DNA of 64,000 bases from Streptantibioticus silvisoli (lineage in GTDB: Bacteria > Actinomycetota > Actinomycetes > Streptomycetales > Streptomycetaceae). A model generated the notes under the pieces. That model was not told the DNA's origin. It saw only the letters and a list, made by a program, of their open reading frames with translations, and searched no databases. The stretch spans positions 105,475 to 169,474 of the forward strand of contig NZ_JAAGKO020000011.1 of assembly GCF_027947535.2 (NCBI RefSeq), read 5' to 3'. Both the position numbers and the translations under genes were made by a program. Below, piece after piece: positions 50,501 to 60,857 of this stretch (its first letter is position 1; each line of letters opens with the position of its first letter).

Positions 50501-52149
50501 GAGATCAGCGAGGTGACGAGCTCCTCGCGGATGGCGTCCAGCGGCGGGTTGGTGACCTGCGCGAACAGCTGGGTGAAGTAGTCGAACAGCAGCCGCGGGC
50601 GGCTGGAGAGCGCGGCGATCGGCGAGTCGGTGCCCATCGAGCCGATCGGCTCGGCGCCGGCCTTGGCCATCGGCGCCAGGATGACCCGCAGCTCCTCCTC
50701 GGTGTAGCCGAAGGTCTGCTGGCGGCGGGTGACCGAGGCGTGGGTGTGCACGATGTGCTCGCGCTCGGGCAGCTCGTCGAGGTTGATCAGCCCGGCGTCC
50801 AGCCACTCCGCGTACGGGTTGCCGGCCGCGAGTTCGGCCTTGATCTCGTCGTCCTCGATGATCCGGTGGCCCTCGGTGTCGACCAGGAACATCCGGCCGG
50901 GCTGGAGGCGGCCCTTGCGGACCACCTTGTCCGGCGCGATGTCGAGCACGCCGACCTCGGAGGACAGCACGACCAGGCCGTCGTCGGTGACCCAGTACCG
51001 TCCCGGGCGCAGGCCGTTGCGGTCCAGCACCGCGCCGACCAGGGTGCCGTCGGTGAAGGTGACGCAGGCCGGGCCGTCCCAGGGCTCGATCATCGTCGAG
51101 TGGAACTGGTAGAAGGCGCGCCGCTGCGGGTCCATCGTCGCGTGGTTCTCCCACGCCTCCGGGATCATCATCAGCACGCTGTGCGGCAGCGAGCGGCCGC
51201 CGAGGTGCAGCATCTCCAGCACCTCGTCGAAGGTGGCCGAGTCCGAGGCGTCCTCGGTGCAGACCGGGAAGATCCGCTCCAGGTCGCCCGGTATCAGGTC
51301 ACTGGCCAGCTGCGATTCGCGGGCCCGCATCCAGTTGCGGTTGCCCTGCACGGTGTTGATCTCGCCGTTGTGCGCGACGAAGCGGTACGGGTGGGCCAGC
51401 GGCCAGCTCGGGAAGGTGTTGGTGGAAAAGCGCGAGTGGACCAGCGCGATGGCGGTGGCGAACCGCCGGTCGGACAGGTCGGGGAAGAACGGCTCCAGCT
51501 GCCCGGTGGTCAGCATGCCCTTGTAGACGATGGTCCGCGCGGACAGCGAGGGGAAGTAGACGCCCAGCTCGCGTTCGGCGCGCTTGCGCAGCACGAACGC
51601 CGAGCGGTCCAGCTCGATGCCGGTCCGCCCGCCGCGGGCGTCGGCGACGAACAGCTGGGAGAAGTACGGCATGGTCGAGCGGGCGGTGGCGCCCAGCAGC
51701 TGCGGGGCGACCGGCACCTCGCGCCAGCCCAGCACCGCCAGGCCCTCGGCGTCGGCGAGCCGCTCGACGTCCTCGACGGCCTTGGCGCGGTCGTCGGTGC
51801 CGACCGGCAGGAAGGCGATGCCGACGGCGTAGCCGCCGGGGGCCGGAAGGGTGAACTGCGGGCCGATCGCGTCACGCAGGAAGGCGTCCGGGACCTGGAG
51901 CAGGATGCCGGCGCCGTCGCCGGAGTCCGGTTCCGAGCCGGTGGCACCGCGGTGCTCCAGGTTGCGCAGGACGGTCAGCGCCTGCTCCACGAGCTCGTGG
52001 CTGGCCTCACCGGTGAGGGTGGCCACGAAGCCGACACCGCAGGCGTCGTGCTCGTTGCGGGGGTCGTACATCCCCTGCGGGGCGGGGCGCCCGTCCAGGT
52101 GGGCCCGGCGGCTGTCGCCGGGCTCGGAGTGCGTGGACGCGGAACGCAT
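47569..52149 (-). CDS. gltB: glutamate synthase large subunit
   Basis: A 1526-residue NADPH-GOGAT large subunit. The first 36 residues form a propeptide; Cys37 in 'DACGVGF' is the nucleophile of the glutaminase domain (about 37-430). The central and FMN-binding domains follow, with the synthase motif '[17 protein letters not shown]', and the 3Fe-4S cysteines lie in '[17 protein letters not shown]'. The C-terminal GXGXG beta-helix domain is complete ('GGEYQW' and '[20 protein letters not shown]' regions). It makes two glutamates from glutamine and 2-oxoglutarate. ATG at 52149 with GGGAGA upstream; longer frames are spurious. A GlnR-like half-site lies about 75 bp upstream of the start. Confidence 0.96.
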   Translation of the reverse strand: MRSASTHSEPGDSRRAHLDGRPAPQGMYDPRNEHDACGVGFVATLTGEASHELVEQALTVLRNLEHRGATGSEPDSGDGAGILLQVPDAFLRDAIGPQFTLPAPGGYAVGIAFLPVGTDDRAKAVEDVERLADAEGLAVLGWREVPVAPQLLGATARSTMPYFSQLFVADARGGRTGIELDRSAFVLRKRAERELGVYFPSLSARTIVYKGMLTTGQLEPFFPDLSDRRFATAIALVHSRFSTNTFPSWPLAHPYRFVAHNGEINTVQGNRNWMRARESQLASDLIPGDLERIFPVCTEDASDSATFDEVLEMLHLGGRSLPHSVLMMIPEAWENHATMDPQRRAFYQFHSTMIEPWDGPACVTFTDGTLVGAVLDRNGLRPGRYWVTDDGLVVLSSEVGVLDIAPDKVVRKGRLQPGRMFLVDTEGHRIIEDDEIKAELAAGNPYAEWLDAGLINLDELPEREHIVHTHASVTRRQQTFGYTEEELRVILAPMAKAGAEPIGSMGTDSPIAALSSRPRLLFDYFTQLFAQVTNPPLDAIREELVTSLISSVGPQGNLLEPTPASCRNVVLPFPVIDNDELAKLIHINADGDLPGLGAATLSGLYRVSGGGDALAARLAEICAEADTAIEDGARLIVLSDRHSDAEHAPIPSLLLTSAVHHHLIRTKTRTHVGLLIEAGDVREVHHVALLVGYGAAAVNPYLAMESVEDLVRAGTFLQDIEPEAALANLIKALGKGVLKVMSKMGISTVASYRGAQVFEAVGLDPRFTDTYFRGTTTKIGGVGVDVVAQEVAARHAKAYPVSGISAAHRRLEIGGEYQWRREGEPHLFDPETVFRLQHATRTRRYDIFKKYTERVNEQSTRLMTLRGLFGLRSERPAVPLEEVEPVADIVRRFSTGAMSYGSISLEAHQTLAVAMNRIGGKSNTGEGGEDPERLHDPQRRSAIKQVASGRFGVTSEYLVNADDIQIKMAQGAKPGEGGQLPGHKVYPWIGRTRHSTPGVGLISPPPHHDIYSIEDLAQLIHDLKNANPAARVHVKLVSEVGVGTVAAGVSKAHADVVLISGHDGGTGASPLTSLKHAGGPWELGLAETQQTLLLNGLRDRIVVQTDGQLKTGRDVLIAALLGAEEFGFATAPLVVSGCVMMRVCHLDTCPVGIATQNPVLRERFNGSPEFVVNFFEFIAEEVRELLAELGFRTIAEAVGHAELIDTGAAVQHWKAQGLDLAPLLFVPDLPEGAARHQVVAQDHGLEKALDNQLIKLAADALDNGAPVRARIAIRNINRTVGTMLGHQVTRRYGGAGLPDDTIDITFTGSAGQSFGAFVPKGVTLRLEGDANDYVGKGLSGGRLVVRPDRGATHLAEYSTIAGNTLAYGATGGELFLRGRVGERFCVRNSGATVVAEGVGDHGCEYMTGGRAVVLGETGRNFAAGMSGGIAYVLDLDPGHVNTGLVEIEPLDADDIGWLHDVVRRHQEETGSTVATALLADWGTTLTRFGKIMPRDYKAVLAAKVAAEQAGLTESETTAKMMEAAHG

Positions 52150-52223
52150 CGGCTCTCCCGTCGTCGTCGTTGTATTGCCGGAGTGATGTCGCGACACAAC
52201 AGGGACGGCGCTGGCCCTCTGCG

Positions 52224-52277
52224 ATTTCGTGCAGGTTACATGATGGCTGAGATCTCGAAAAACGGAATCTTGATTCC
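52224..52277 (-). promoter_or_regulatory. putative GlnR half-operator and palindrome upstream of gltB
   Basis: On the minus strand GTAAC-N6-GAAAT at 52239-52224 matches the gTnAc-n6-GaAAc pair of actinobacterial GlnR sites. Just upstream, GGAATC-AA-GATTCC (52264-52277) is a perfect 6-bp palindrome with a 2-base spacer, in an AT-rich stretch. CATAAT at about 52278-52283 may be the -10 box. Only one GlnR pair is seen, not two. Confidence 0.5.
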
Positions 52278-52508
52278 ATTATGTGGACATGAGCCGAGGT
52301 GTACGGCATCGGGTATGTGTCGGATTGCGGCCACGGGGGTCCGCATCACACGTCGCGCGGGTAGGGCGGCGTTGCCCCGGCGCTAGAAGCTGATGCCCCG
52401 CGGCAAGCGGACCGAAACACGGCAGAAATAACCGGTGTCCGCACAAGTGCCCCGCAGGCCGTTCGTGGCGGGCCCGCCGGCGCGACCGGCGCGGCGCGCG
52501 AAGGCCGC

Positions 52509-52536
52509 CTGCCACCGGCGGTACGGCCGGTGGCAG
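52509..52536 (-). terminator. hairpin terminator after the VIT1/CCC1 gene
   Basis: Perfect 11-bp arms CTGCCACCGGC / GCCGGTGGCAG with a 6-base loop, in the 527-bp gap before gltB. The rest of that gap (52540-52676) is G/C-rich with no gene. Confidence 0.65.
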
Positions 52537-52676
52537 GGGTGGTACGGCGGTGCCCGGCGGGGCGGGCGCGGCCGCCGCGGGCCGCGGGAGCGGGCGGTGC
52601 CGGACGGGCCCCGAACCGGGCCGCCCGGGCCGGGGAGCGCAAGCGGAATCCGCGGCCGCCCCCGGCGGGCGTGCCG

Positions 52677-53414
52677 TCAGCCGACCGCGGTGCCGAACAG
52701 GTGGCCCAGCAGGAAGGTGACGCCGGCTGCCGCGCCGCCCAGCACCAGCTGGCGCAGGCCGCTGTACCACCACGACTTCGCGGTCACCCGGGCCACGACC
52801 GCGCCGCAGCCGAACAGGCCGATCAGCGCGAGCACCAGCGACGGCCACAGCGAGGTGGCGCCCAGCAGGTACGGCAGCAGCGGCAGCACCGCGCCGATCG
52901 CGAAGGAGGCGAACGAGGAGACCGCGGCCACCGCGGGCGACGGCAGGTCGGAGGGGTCGACGCCGAGTTCCTCGCGGGCGTGTATCTCCAGGGCCTGCTC
53001 GGGGTCGCGCGACAGCTGCCGGGCGACCTCGGCGGCCAGTCCCGCCTCCACGCCGCGCGAGACGTACAGCGCGGCCAGCTCGCGCTCCTCGTCCTTCGGG
53101 TTGCGGCGCAGCTCCTGGCGTTCGACGTCCAGTTCGGCCTGGACCAGCTCGCGCTGCGAGGCCACCGAGGTGTACTCCCCCGCCGCCATCGAACACGCGC
53201 CGGCCACCAGTCCGGCAAGGCCGGTGATCACGATGGTGCGCACCGCGACGTCCCCGCCGGCCACACCGGTCATCAGGGCGAAGTTCGACACCAGGCCGTC
53301 CATCGCGCCGAACACGGCGGGACGCAGCCAGCCGCCGTTGACGTCGCGGTGGCTGTGGTGGGTCACGTGGTAACTGTCCGACGGCTGGTCGGCGTTCTCA
53401 ACAGCGGTGGACAT
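52677..53414 (-). CDS. VIT1/CCC1 family metal transporter
   Basis: A 245-residue membrane protein of the vacuolar iron transporter family, which moves Fe2+ or Mn2+. 'HRDVNGGWLRPAVFGAMDGL' and 'FALMTGV' start the first helices. 'GLAGLVAGACSMAAGEYTS' is the conserved GEY motif. The middle has the acidic, metal-binding helix region ('RNPKDEERELAALYVSRGV', 'HAREELGVD'), followed by three helices. Five transmembrane segments in total, as in the family. ATG at 53414 with AAGGAG upstream. It does not seem to be in an operon with lgt because a terminator lies between them. Confidence 0.93.
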   Translation of the reverse strand: MSTAVENADQPSDSYHVTHHSHRDVNGGWLRPAVFGAMDGLVSNFALMTGVAGGDVAVRTIVITGLAGLVAGACSMAAGEYTSVASQRELVQAELDVERQELRRNPKDEERELAALYVSRGVEAGLAAEVARQLSRDPEQALEIHAREELGVDPSDLPSPAVAAVSSFASFAIGAVLPLLPYLLGATSLWPSLVLALIGLFGCGAVVARVTAKSWWYSGLRQLVLGGAAAGVTFLLGHLFGTAVG

Positions 53415-53545
53415 CGGCTCGCTGACTCCTTCCGGGCCGCGGGGGCGGCGCCCTCGACCATACGCACCGCCGGGGGCCCGCTGCCAGCAAGGAAAGGCTG
53501 CCCGAACCCCGGTGACCAGCGGGATCACGTGGCGGCGGGGTGCGG

Positions 53546-53602
53546 GGCGGCGCGGGCCGCTCGGCGGGGGGGAGCCGGTCGGCGGCGCGGGCCGCTCGGC
53601 GG
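53546..53602. repeat. exact 22-bp direct repeat between VIT1 and lgt genes
   Basis: A 22-bp G/C sequence (53546-53567) recurs exactly at 53581-53602, a 35-bp period, in the 324-bp gap between VIT1 and lgt. A third, partial copy may follow near 53616. No gene is present. Confidence 0.75.
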
Positions 53603-53683
53603 AGGGATCGTCCGACGGCGGGGCCGGGCGGCGGAGGGGGCGGTACGCGGCGGGAGCCGTGCGTGGCGGGGCCGGTACGCCGC

Positions 53684-53714
53684 AGGCCACCCGGTCGTAC
53701 GGACCGGGTGGCCT
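53684..53714 (-). terminator. terminator of lgt
   Basis: Perfect 13-bp arms AGGCCACCCGGTC / GACCGGGTGGCCT with a 5-base loop, 24 bp after the lgt stop. Confidence 0.85.
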
Positions 53715-53738
53715 GGTGGTGACGCGAGGCGGTCTGCG

Positions 53739-54932
53739 TCAGGTGGTCTGCGGTGCCTCGGTGACGACCTTCGGCGCCTCGCTGTCCGCCTTGGTCAGGT
53801 CGGCCTTGCCGGTGTCCGCACCGGGCTCGGGGGCGTCCTTGCCGGCGGTGTCCTCGGCGGAGGCGACCTCGGCGGCGGAGGCGTCCCGCGCGGTGGTGTG
53901 CTCGGCGGAGGCGGAGGCGTCCTCGGCGGTGGGCGCGGGGGCCGCGCCGGGTGCGGGGTCGGCGCCGGAGGGGGTCGCCGCTCCCCCGGGCACCGCGTCC
54001 TGCGGCTTCGCGTCCTTGCCGGCACCGTCGACGCCGTCGACCGTAGCGTCGGCGCCGGTGGCCGTATCGTCGGCGCCCGCCGTACCGGCCGTACCGCCGT
54101 CACCGTCGATGAGGGGCTCGACCTCGTCCTCGCGGCCGGGGTGGCGCTTGGCGGAGATCAGGAAGCCGGTGACCGCGCCGATGAAGACGATGATCGCGGT
54201 CCAGTCGTTGAGACGCAGGCCCAGGATGTGGTGGGCGTAGTCGACCCGCATGTGCTCGATCCAGAAGCGGCCCACCGTGTACGAGGCGACGTACAGGGCG
54301 AAGGCCCGGCCGTGGCCGAGGCGCCACTTGCGGTCCGCCCACATCACGAGCAGCGCGACGCCGATGCACCACAGGCACTCGTAGAGGAACGTCGGCTGGT
54401 ACAGCCCGATGTCGGGGGTGTTCGGCGGCCGGTGCGCGGCGTCGATCTTCAGCGCCCAGGGCAGCTTGGTCGGGCTGCCGTACAGCTCCTGGTTGAACCA
54501 GTTGCCCCAGCGGCCGATGGCCTGCGCGAGCGCGACGCCCGGGGCGACCGCGTCGGCCCAGGCCGGCAGCGGGATGCCCCGGCGGCGGCAGCCGATCCAG
54601 GCACCCAGCGCGCCGAGCGCGACCGCGCCCCAGATGCCGAGACCGCCGTCCCAGACCTTGAAGGCGCCGACCCAGTCCTTGCCGGGGCCAAAGTAGAGCT
54701 CGTAGTCGGTGATGACGTGGTAGAGCCGGCCGCCGACCAGTCCGAAGGGCACCGCCCAGACGGCGATGTCGGCGACGGTGGTCTTCTGGCCACCGCGGGC
54801 CGCCCAGCGACGGCCGCCCAGCCACACGGCGACGAACACGCCGATGATGATGCAGAAGGCGTATCCGCGCAGCGGGATCGGGCCGAGGTGAACGACGCCC
54901 ACCGAGGGGCTGGGAATGTATGCGAGGTCCAT
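53739..54932 (-). CDS. lgt: prolipoprotein diacylglyceryl transferase
   Basis: A 397-residue membrane enzyme that adds diacylglyceryl to the lipobox cysteine of prolipoproteins. Seven transmembrane segments in residues 1-280 and the signature 'AIGRWGNWFNQELYG' (about 137-151), plus 'GLVGGRLYHVITDYELYF' and 'PTFLYECLWCIGVALL'. The last ~115 residues are a cytoplasmic Ala/Asp/Gly/Glu-rich tail not found in E. coli Lgt but common in Streptomyces and of low complexity. ATG at 54932; the upstream DsbA-like gene is about 190 bp away and in the same direction. It would act on the dimethylformamidase-like lipoprotein here. Confidence 0.95.
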   Translation of the reverse strand: MDLAYIPSPSVGVVHLGPIPLRGYAFCIIIGVFVAVWLGGRRWAARGGQKTTVADIAVWAVPFGLVGGRLYHVITDYELYFGPGKDWVGAFKVWDGGLGIWGAVALGALGAWIGCRRRGIPLPAWADAVAPGVALAQAIGRWGNWFNQELYGSPTKLPWALKIDAAHRPPNTPDIGLYQPTFLYECLWCIGVALLVMWADRKWRLGHGRAFALYVASYTVGRFWIEHMRVDYAHHILGLRLNDWTAIIVFIGAVTGFLISAKRHPGREDEVEPLIDGDGGTAGTAGADDTATGADATVDGVDGAGKDAKPQDAVPGGAATPSGADPAPGAAPAPTAEDASASAEHTTARDASAAEVASAEDTAGKDAPEPGADTGKADLTKADSEAPKVVTEAPQTT

Positions 54933-55118
54933 GGCGGAACCGACGCTACCTTGCCGGGCCCGGACCGGCGCAACCCGCCCCGCACGGAAATCCGCGCGCC
55001 CCCGGCCGTCCACCCGGTCCGCGCAGGTCGGCGCGGTGCGGGCGGATACCGGGGGCGGAGGGTACGGCAGGGATGCGGCGTGGTTACGGCGGGGGCGCGG
55101 CGGGGACGGCCGGAGACG

Positions 55119-56090
55119 TCAGCCGGCGCTCGGGCCGGAGCCGCCCGGGGCGGTGCCAGCGGCGGCGGAACCGCCCGCCGGGGCGGAACCACCCCTGGAG
55201 GCGGAACCGCCCGTGGACGCGGAGGTGCCCGCGGTCGCGGAGCTGCCCGCCGGGGCGGAACCGCCCGTGGAGGCGGAGCTGCCCGTGGAGGCGGTCGGGG
55301 CGGCGGAACCCAGCGGTTTGCCCTGGTCGGCGGCGTCGACCAGCTGGATCAGCCGGGCCGGGCTCAGCGGGTGGGCGGTGTCGGCGTAGATGTTCTTGCC
55401 GTTGAGCAGGACGGTCGGGGTGGAGCCGAAACCCGCACGGGCGAACTGGGCGTTGGCCTTGTTGACCCACGCGTCGTACCGGCCGCTGTCGACGCAGGAG
55501 GTGAAGGCGGCGGTCTTCATGCCGGGGACCTTCGCCGCGAGCTGGAGCAGCCGCTTGTTGTCCGCGAAGGAGTCCTCGCGCTCGTCGGGCTGATTGTCGT
55601 ACAGCAGGTCGTGGTAGGGGCGGAACCTCCCCTCTTCCTGGGCGCAGGCGGCGGCGTTGGCGGCGTGCAGCGAGCCGGTGCCGCCGAGGTTGCCGTCGAT
55701 GAGCCGCACCAGGTGGTACTCGCCCTTGAGCTTGCCGCTGTCCATCAGGGAGTGGACGGTGGCGCGGAAGCTGCGTTCGAAGCCGTCGCAGGCCGGACAG
55801 CGGAAGTCCTCGTAGACCGTCAGGGTCGAGGGGGCGTTCGGGTCGCCGACCGGCACGGCCAGGTCCGCCTTGCCGGTGGCGCCGGAGGGGGCGGCGGCCG
55901 GCGCGCCCTGCTGTCCGCCGCCGCGCCCGGCCACCACCACGCCGATCACCGCCGCGATCGCCAGCACGGCGACGATGCCGCCGCCCACCAGCGCTCCCCG
56001 CTTGCGCCGGGCCCGGGCCTCGTCGCGCTCGCGCTCCTCCCGCAGCCGCTCGCGGGCGGTGCGCTTTCCGTCACGGTTCTTGTCGCTCAC
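55119..56090 (-). CDS. DsbA-family thioredoxin-like membrane-anchored protein
   Basis: A 323-residue protein with a very charged N-terminal cytoplasmic part (residues 1-30, 'ARERLREERERDEARARRKR'), one transmembrane segment (about 33-54) and an exported thioredoxin-fold domain (about 75-260). The redox motif is CPAC in 'YEDFRCPACDGF', with the DsbA insert helices and cis-Pro block 'FGSTPTVLLNGK'. It probably oxidises or isomerises disulfides outside the membrane. The last 60 residues are a Ser/Gly/Ala/Thr repeat tail. GTG start at 56090 with AGGGG upstream. The gene sits between lgt and trpA, as in other streptomycetes. Confidence 0.9.
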   Translation of the reverse strand: MSDKNRDGKRTARERLREERERDEARARRKRGALVGGGIVAVLAIAAVIGVVVAGRGGGQQGAPAAAPSGATGKADLAVPVGDPNAPSTLTVYEDFRCPACDGFERSFRATVHSLMDSGKLKGEYHLVRLIDGNLGGTGSLHAANAAACAQEEGRFRPYHDLLYDNQPDEREDSFADNKRLLQLAAKVPGMKTAAFTSCVDSGRYDAWVNKANAQFARAGFGSTPTVLLNGKNIYADTAHPLSPARLIQLVDAADQGKPLGSAAPTASTGSSASTGGSAPAGSSATAGTSASTGGSASRGGSAPAGGSAAAGTAPGGSGPSAG

Positions 56091-56192
56091 GCCCCTGCTA
56101 ACGCGCCGGACCTGCCGGGGACGCGCCCTGCCGCCCCACCGGGCCGGCAATTCCCCCGATCGGGCGACAGCGCCGACCGGGGGAAGCGACGG

Positions 56193-57016
56193 TCAGCCGC
56201 GCTTGCGGACGCCCGCGGCCAGCTCGCCGGCCAGGCCGCGCAACGCGTTCAGCCCGGCCTGGAGGTCCTGGCCCGCCTCCCGCGCGTCCAGCAGCCGCTG
56301 GACGAACGCGGAGCCGACGATGACGCCGTCCGCGAAGGCGGCGACCTCGGCGGCCTGTTCGGCGTTGGAGACGCCCAGGCCCACGCAGACCGGCAGGCCG
56401 GTGGTGGCCCGGGTGCGGCCCACCAGCGCCTCCGCCGACGCGCCGACCGACGCGCGGGTACCGGTGACGCCCATCAGCGAGGCCGCGTAGACGAAGCCGG
56501 AGCCGACCGCGGTGATCTTCGCCAGCCGTTCGTCGCGGCTGCTGGGGGCGACGACGAAGACCGTGGCGAGCCCGTGCCGTTCGGCGGCCGCCCGCCACAC
56601 CGCGGACTCCTCCACCGGCAGGTCGGGCAGGATGCAGCCGGCGCCGCCGACCGCGGCCAGGTCCTCGGCGAACCGTTCGGCGCCGTAGCGGTCGACCGGG
56701 TTCCAGTACGTCATGCACAGCACCGGCGCGCCGGTCGCCGCGTGCACCGCGCCGACCGTGCGGATGACGTCGGCGATCCTCACCCCGCCGCGCAGCGCGA
56801 TGTCGTCGGCGGTCTGGATCACCGGGCCGTCCAGCACCGGGTCGCTGTGCGGCAGGCCGATCTCGACGATGTCGCAGCCGCCCTCGATCATGGCGACGGC
56901 CGCGGCGATCCCGTCCTCGACGGTGGGGAAGCCGGCCGGCAGGTAGCCGACCAGCGCGGCGCGGTCCTCGGCCTTCGCGGCGGCCAGGACCCCGGACAGC
57001 AGCTCGATGTTCCCGC

Positions 57017-57020
<4 letters not shown>
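56193..57020 (-). CDS. trpA: tryptophan synthase alpha subunit
   Basis: A 275-residue TIM-barrel enzyme that cleaves indole-3-glycerol phosphate to indole. '[20 protein letters not shown]' and '[20 protein letters not shown]' contain the catalytic Glu; the Asp lies in '[12 protein letters not shown]'. '[15 protein letters not shown]' and '[20 protein letters not shown]' form the phosphate-binding end. Indole is channelled to TrpB. The GTG start overlaps the trpB stop by GTGA, so the two subunits are coupled. Length and motifs are normal. Confidence 0.97.
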
Positions 57021-58291
<1,271 letters not shown>

Positions 58292-58430
58292 ACCGATGGC
58301 TCCTCGCGGAACGGCCGACAGCCGTTCCGTGCGTGATGACGGCGCCCCCGGCGCGTCGGAACAGCGCGGGGCGCGTGCGGGACGGGGGTACGGGACAGGG
58401 ATGACGGATCGCGTGCGCGACGGGGGGCGC

Positions 58431-58539
58431 GGCGGGTTCAGGCCGCCGCGGGGCGCCGCCGTCGCCGGTGTCGACGTGACGGTGCGCACCCAGGTCGCGC
58501 CGGCGGCTTCAGGCCGCCGCGGCGCGCCGCCATCGCCGG
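58431..58539. repeat. duplicated 3' end of the trpM-like gene
   Basis: The 38-bp sequence at 58502-58539, which includes the last codons and stop of the trpM-like gene, is repeated at 58431-58468 with three mismatches, a 71-bp period. The copy keeps a TGA in the same place. It lies in the 217-bp trpM-trpB gap. Confidence 0.85.
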
Positions 58540-58661
58540 CCGTTCACCTGGCCCGGCTCGCAGCCGATGACGTAGCGCACCCGTCGTCCCAGCACCCGGC
58601 GCGCGGGCGCGCGGCAGCCGCGCGGCTTGCAGCCGCGGGCCAGTCGGGCGGACAACGGCAT
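58509..58661 (-). CDS. trpM: TrpM-like small protein of the trp operon
   Basis: A 50-residue, very basic protein starting ATG at 58661, four bases after the trpC stop, with AGGGA upstream. The sequence has '[20 protein letters not shown]' (about 8-27), '[17 protein letters not shown]' and a short alanine end. The block 'RYVIGxEPGQVNG' is, as far as I recall, typical of the small protein found between trpC and trpB in Streptomyces (TrpM/TrpX), reported to influence tryptophan-related growth. Its exact role is unsettled. The gene is too short for most gene finders and is easily missed. Cysteines at three positions are notable. The 3' end is duplicated downstream. Confidence 0.8.
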   Translation of the reverse strand: MPLSARLARGCKPRGCRAPARRVLGRRVRYVIGCEPGQVNGRRWRRAAAA

Positions 58662-58665
58662 GGGG

Positions 58666-59475
58666 TCAGTCCCTGCCCTGCCGCAGCGCCGGGTGGGCGC
58701 CGGCCGCCACCAGGTCGGCCACCGCGGACTTCGGGTCGCGGCCGGTGACCAGCGACTCGCCGACCAGCACCGCGTGGGCGCCGTCGTGGGCGTAGGCGAT
58801 CAGGTCGTGCGGGCCGCGCACGCCGGACTCGGCGATCTTGACCAGGTGGTCGGGGATCTCCGGGGCGACGCGGGCGAACGTGCCGCGGTCGACCTCCAGC
58901 GTCTTGAGGTTGCGCGCGTTGACGCCGATGACCCGGGCGCCGGCCGCCAGGGCCCGTTCGGTCTCCTCCTCGTCGTGGACCTCCACGAGCGGGGTCAGGC
59001 CGATGGACTCGGCCCGTTCGATGAGGGAGACCAGCGCGTTCTGGTCGAGGGCGGCGACGATCAGCAGGGCCAGGTCGGCGCCGTACGCGCGCGCCTCCCA
59101 CAGCTGGTAGCTGCTGACGATGAAGTCCTTGCGCAGCACCGGGATGTCGACCCGGGCGCGGACCGCGGCCAGGTCCTCCAGGGAGCCGCCGAACCGGCGC
59201 CTCTCGGTGAGCACGCTGATGACGGCGGCACCGCCGGCCTCGTAGTCGGCGGCGAGGCCGGCCGGGTCGGCGATGGCGGCCAGCGCGCCCTTGCTGGGGC
59301 TGGACCGCTTGACCTCGCAGATCACCGCGACGCCCTCGCCGCGCAGCGCCGCGAAGCCGTCCTTGGCCGGCCGGGCCTGGGCCGCGCGCTCCTTCAGTTC
59401 GTCGAGGGAGACACGGGCCTGCCGTTCGGCGAGGTCCTCGCGGACACCGTCGATGATCTCGTCGAGCACAGTCAC
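58666..59475 (-). CDS. trpC: indole-3-glycerol phosphate synthase
   Basis: A 269-residue TIM-barrel enzyme closing the indole ring from CdRP. '[13 protein letters not shown]' (about 53-65) has the catalytic lysine, '[16 protein letters not shown]' the second lysine, '[16 protein letters not shown]' the glutamate and '[14 protein letters not shown]' plus '[12 protein letters not shown]' the phosphate-binding end. GTG start at 59475 with AAGGGGG upstream. It is monofunctional, with no TrpF domain. It leads into trpM, trpB and trpA in one operon. A longer upstream frame has no support. Confidence 0.96.
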   Translation of the reverse strand: MTVLDEIIDGVREDLAERQARVSLDELKERAAQARPAKDGFAALRGEGVAVICEVKRSSPSKGALAAIADPAGLAADYEAGGAAVISVLTERRRFGGSLEDLAAVRARVDIPVLRKDFIVSSYQLWEARAYGADLALLIVAALDQNALVSLIERAESIGLTPLVEVHDEEETERALAAGARVIGVNARNLKTLEVDRGTFARVAPEIPDHLVKIAESGVRGPHDLIAYAHDGAHAVLVGESLVTGRDPKSAVADLVAAGAHPALRQGRD

Positions 59476-59624
59476 GCGAGTGGCCCCCTTCCGGGCTGGT
59501 GCGGATTCCCGGCGCACGTCACGCGCGAGTAGTTGCGATGGTATCCGCCACGGGAGCCCGACGAGCCATCCGAGCGCCCCGGCGCAGCCGTCGCGACGCG
59601 GGTAGCCCACGCTGAACGCGCAGG

Positions 59625-60065
59625 TCAGGGAGCCAGCGCGGCACCAAAAGGCAGATTGCGGACAACGCTGAAGACGACCAGCAGACCGCCGAGCGCGTAC
59701 CAGGCGGCCGGCGTCATCCGCCAGCGCCGGGGCACCACCGGACGGCCGCGGGCCTCACGCAGCGCCCACAGCACCCACAGCACGGCGCACACCGCGTACC
59801 CGAGCACCGCCACCGCGTTGTCGTGCAGGGCGCCGCCGAGGTCGCCGTGCACGACCGCGTACGCGCTGCGCAGACCGCCGCAGGCCGGGCAGTACCAGCC
59901 GGTCAGCGCCAGGAACGGGCAGACCGGGTAGTGCCCGGGGTGGTTGGGGTCGACGCTGCCGACGTAGGCGAAGGCGGCAGCCACCCCGGCGAGCGCGGCG
60001 ACCGGCACCACGAGCCGCCGCGCCGCCGGGGCGGGCGCGGGATCCGGTCGCGGGATCGACGGCAC
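59625..60065 (-). CDS. DUF2752 membrane protein
   Basis: A 146-residue membrane protein with three hydrophobic segments. The family signature is seen as '[20 protein letters not shown]' (about 49-68) followed by '[20 protein letters not shown]'. DUF2752 proteins are small and of unknown function. The paired cysteines in CxxC may bind metal or form a disulfide at the membrane face. GTG at 60065 with GGAGG spaced eight bases fits better than the ATG at 60086. The gene lies between the HGxxPAAW gene and trpC, and this order is typical of Streptomyces. Confidence 0.88.
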   Translation of the reverse strand: MPSIPRPDPAPAPAARRLVVPVAALAGVAAAFAYVGSVDPNHPGHYPVCPFLALTGWYCPACGGLRSAYAVVHGDLGGALHDNAVAVLGYAVCAVLWVLWALREARGRPVVPRRWRMTPAAWYALGGLLVVFSVVRNLPFGAALAP

Positions 60066-60113
60066 CCGGCGATCCTCCCTCGGCACGGCGCGGTCCGCCA
60101 GGCCGTTCAGCCG

Positions 60114-60356
60114 TCAGCCGTCGGCGCTGGTCCTGGCGCCGACGGCGATCTTCTTCTTCTCCGGCAGCGGCATGCCCAGGCCCATCAGACGCATGACCAG
60201 GCCGACGACGCCGCCCAGGACGATGATGACGATGCCCACCCAGAAACCGATCGGCTCCGCCAGCACCATGAAGACGCCGCCGACGCAGAACCCGATGAAG
60301 ATGATGGTCGCACCGGTCCACCCGGCAAGCGTGTGACCGTGGCTGTTGCCCGACAT
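60114..60356 (-). CDS. HGxxPAAW family small membrane protein
   Basis: An 80-residue protein with two transmembrane segments (about 15-33 and 40-59). It starts 'MSGNSHGHTLAGWTG', a variant of the motif HGxxPAAW (here Leu-Ala-Gly for Pro-Ala-Ala). The rest, 'FIGFCVGGVFMVLAEPIGFW' and 'IVLGGVVGLVMRLMGLG', is the usual family pattern. The C-terminus is basic and cytoplasmic. The family is almost confined to actinobacteria near trp genes; the function is unknown. ATG at 60356 with GAGGAGT upstream. Confidence 0.9.
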   Translation of the reverse strand: MSGNSHGHTLAGWTGATIIFIGFCVGGVFMVLAEPIGFWVGIVIIVLGGVVGLVMRLMGLGMPLPEKKKIAVGARTSADG

Positions 60357-60589
60357 GAATACTCCTCATGTGTTGCGAGCGCGGCACCTCACAGCGCGCT
60401 CGCGACCATTGTCCCCCGCCCGGCCCGGTGCTCCCGCACGGGGTCACCCTCGCCTGCGGAGTGTCGCGAGGGTCACCCCGCAGGGGCGCGAGGTGGGCGG
60501 AGCGGGGCGCGTGTTGGGCGATGGATGGACGGGGTTACGGGACGGCGGGGTTACGGGGACGGGGCCGGGGGCCGGCCTGCGCGGGCGCG

Positions 60590-60793
60590 GTTACGTAAGG
60601 ACGGGGCCGGGGTCTGCGGACGTGGCCCCGCGGGGGCGGAGTTACGGGAGGACCGGCCGGGGTCTGCGGATGCGGCCCCACGCGGGTGCGGTTACGGGAG
60701 GACGGGGCCGGGGTCTGCGGACGTGGCCCCGCGGGGGCGGAGTTACGGGAGGACCGGCCGGGGTCTGCGGATGCGGCCCCACGCGGGTGCGGT
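60590..60793. repeat. 101-bp tandem repeat with exact 92-bp copies
   Basis: The blocks 60601-60692 and 60702-60793 are identical over 92 bp, a 101-bp period. Each is itself two related units of about 50 bp starting GTTACGKRAGGAC and holding self-complementary GGCCCCGCGGGGGC-type or GGCCCCACGCGGG cores. Degenerate units extend left to about 60535. The exact identity suggests recent expansion. The 501-bp gap holds no gene. Confidence 0.92.
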
Positions 60794-60857
60794 ACCGCTC
60801 CGGGGCTCCGGCGTGCCGGGGCGCGGCCGGCACCGGGGAGAGACCTGACCGCTCGGG

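Noticed and set aside
47503..52386. 1627-residue + strand frame opposite gltB
   Set aside because: Antisense to gltB with Val/Gln/Arg/Gly-rich sequence; the long length comes only from the GC bias.
53739..54090. Separate gene for the acidic tail after Lgt
   Set aside because: The frame is continuous with lgt and such low-complexity tails are common on streptomycete Lgt.
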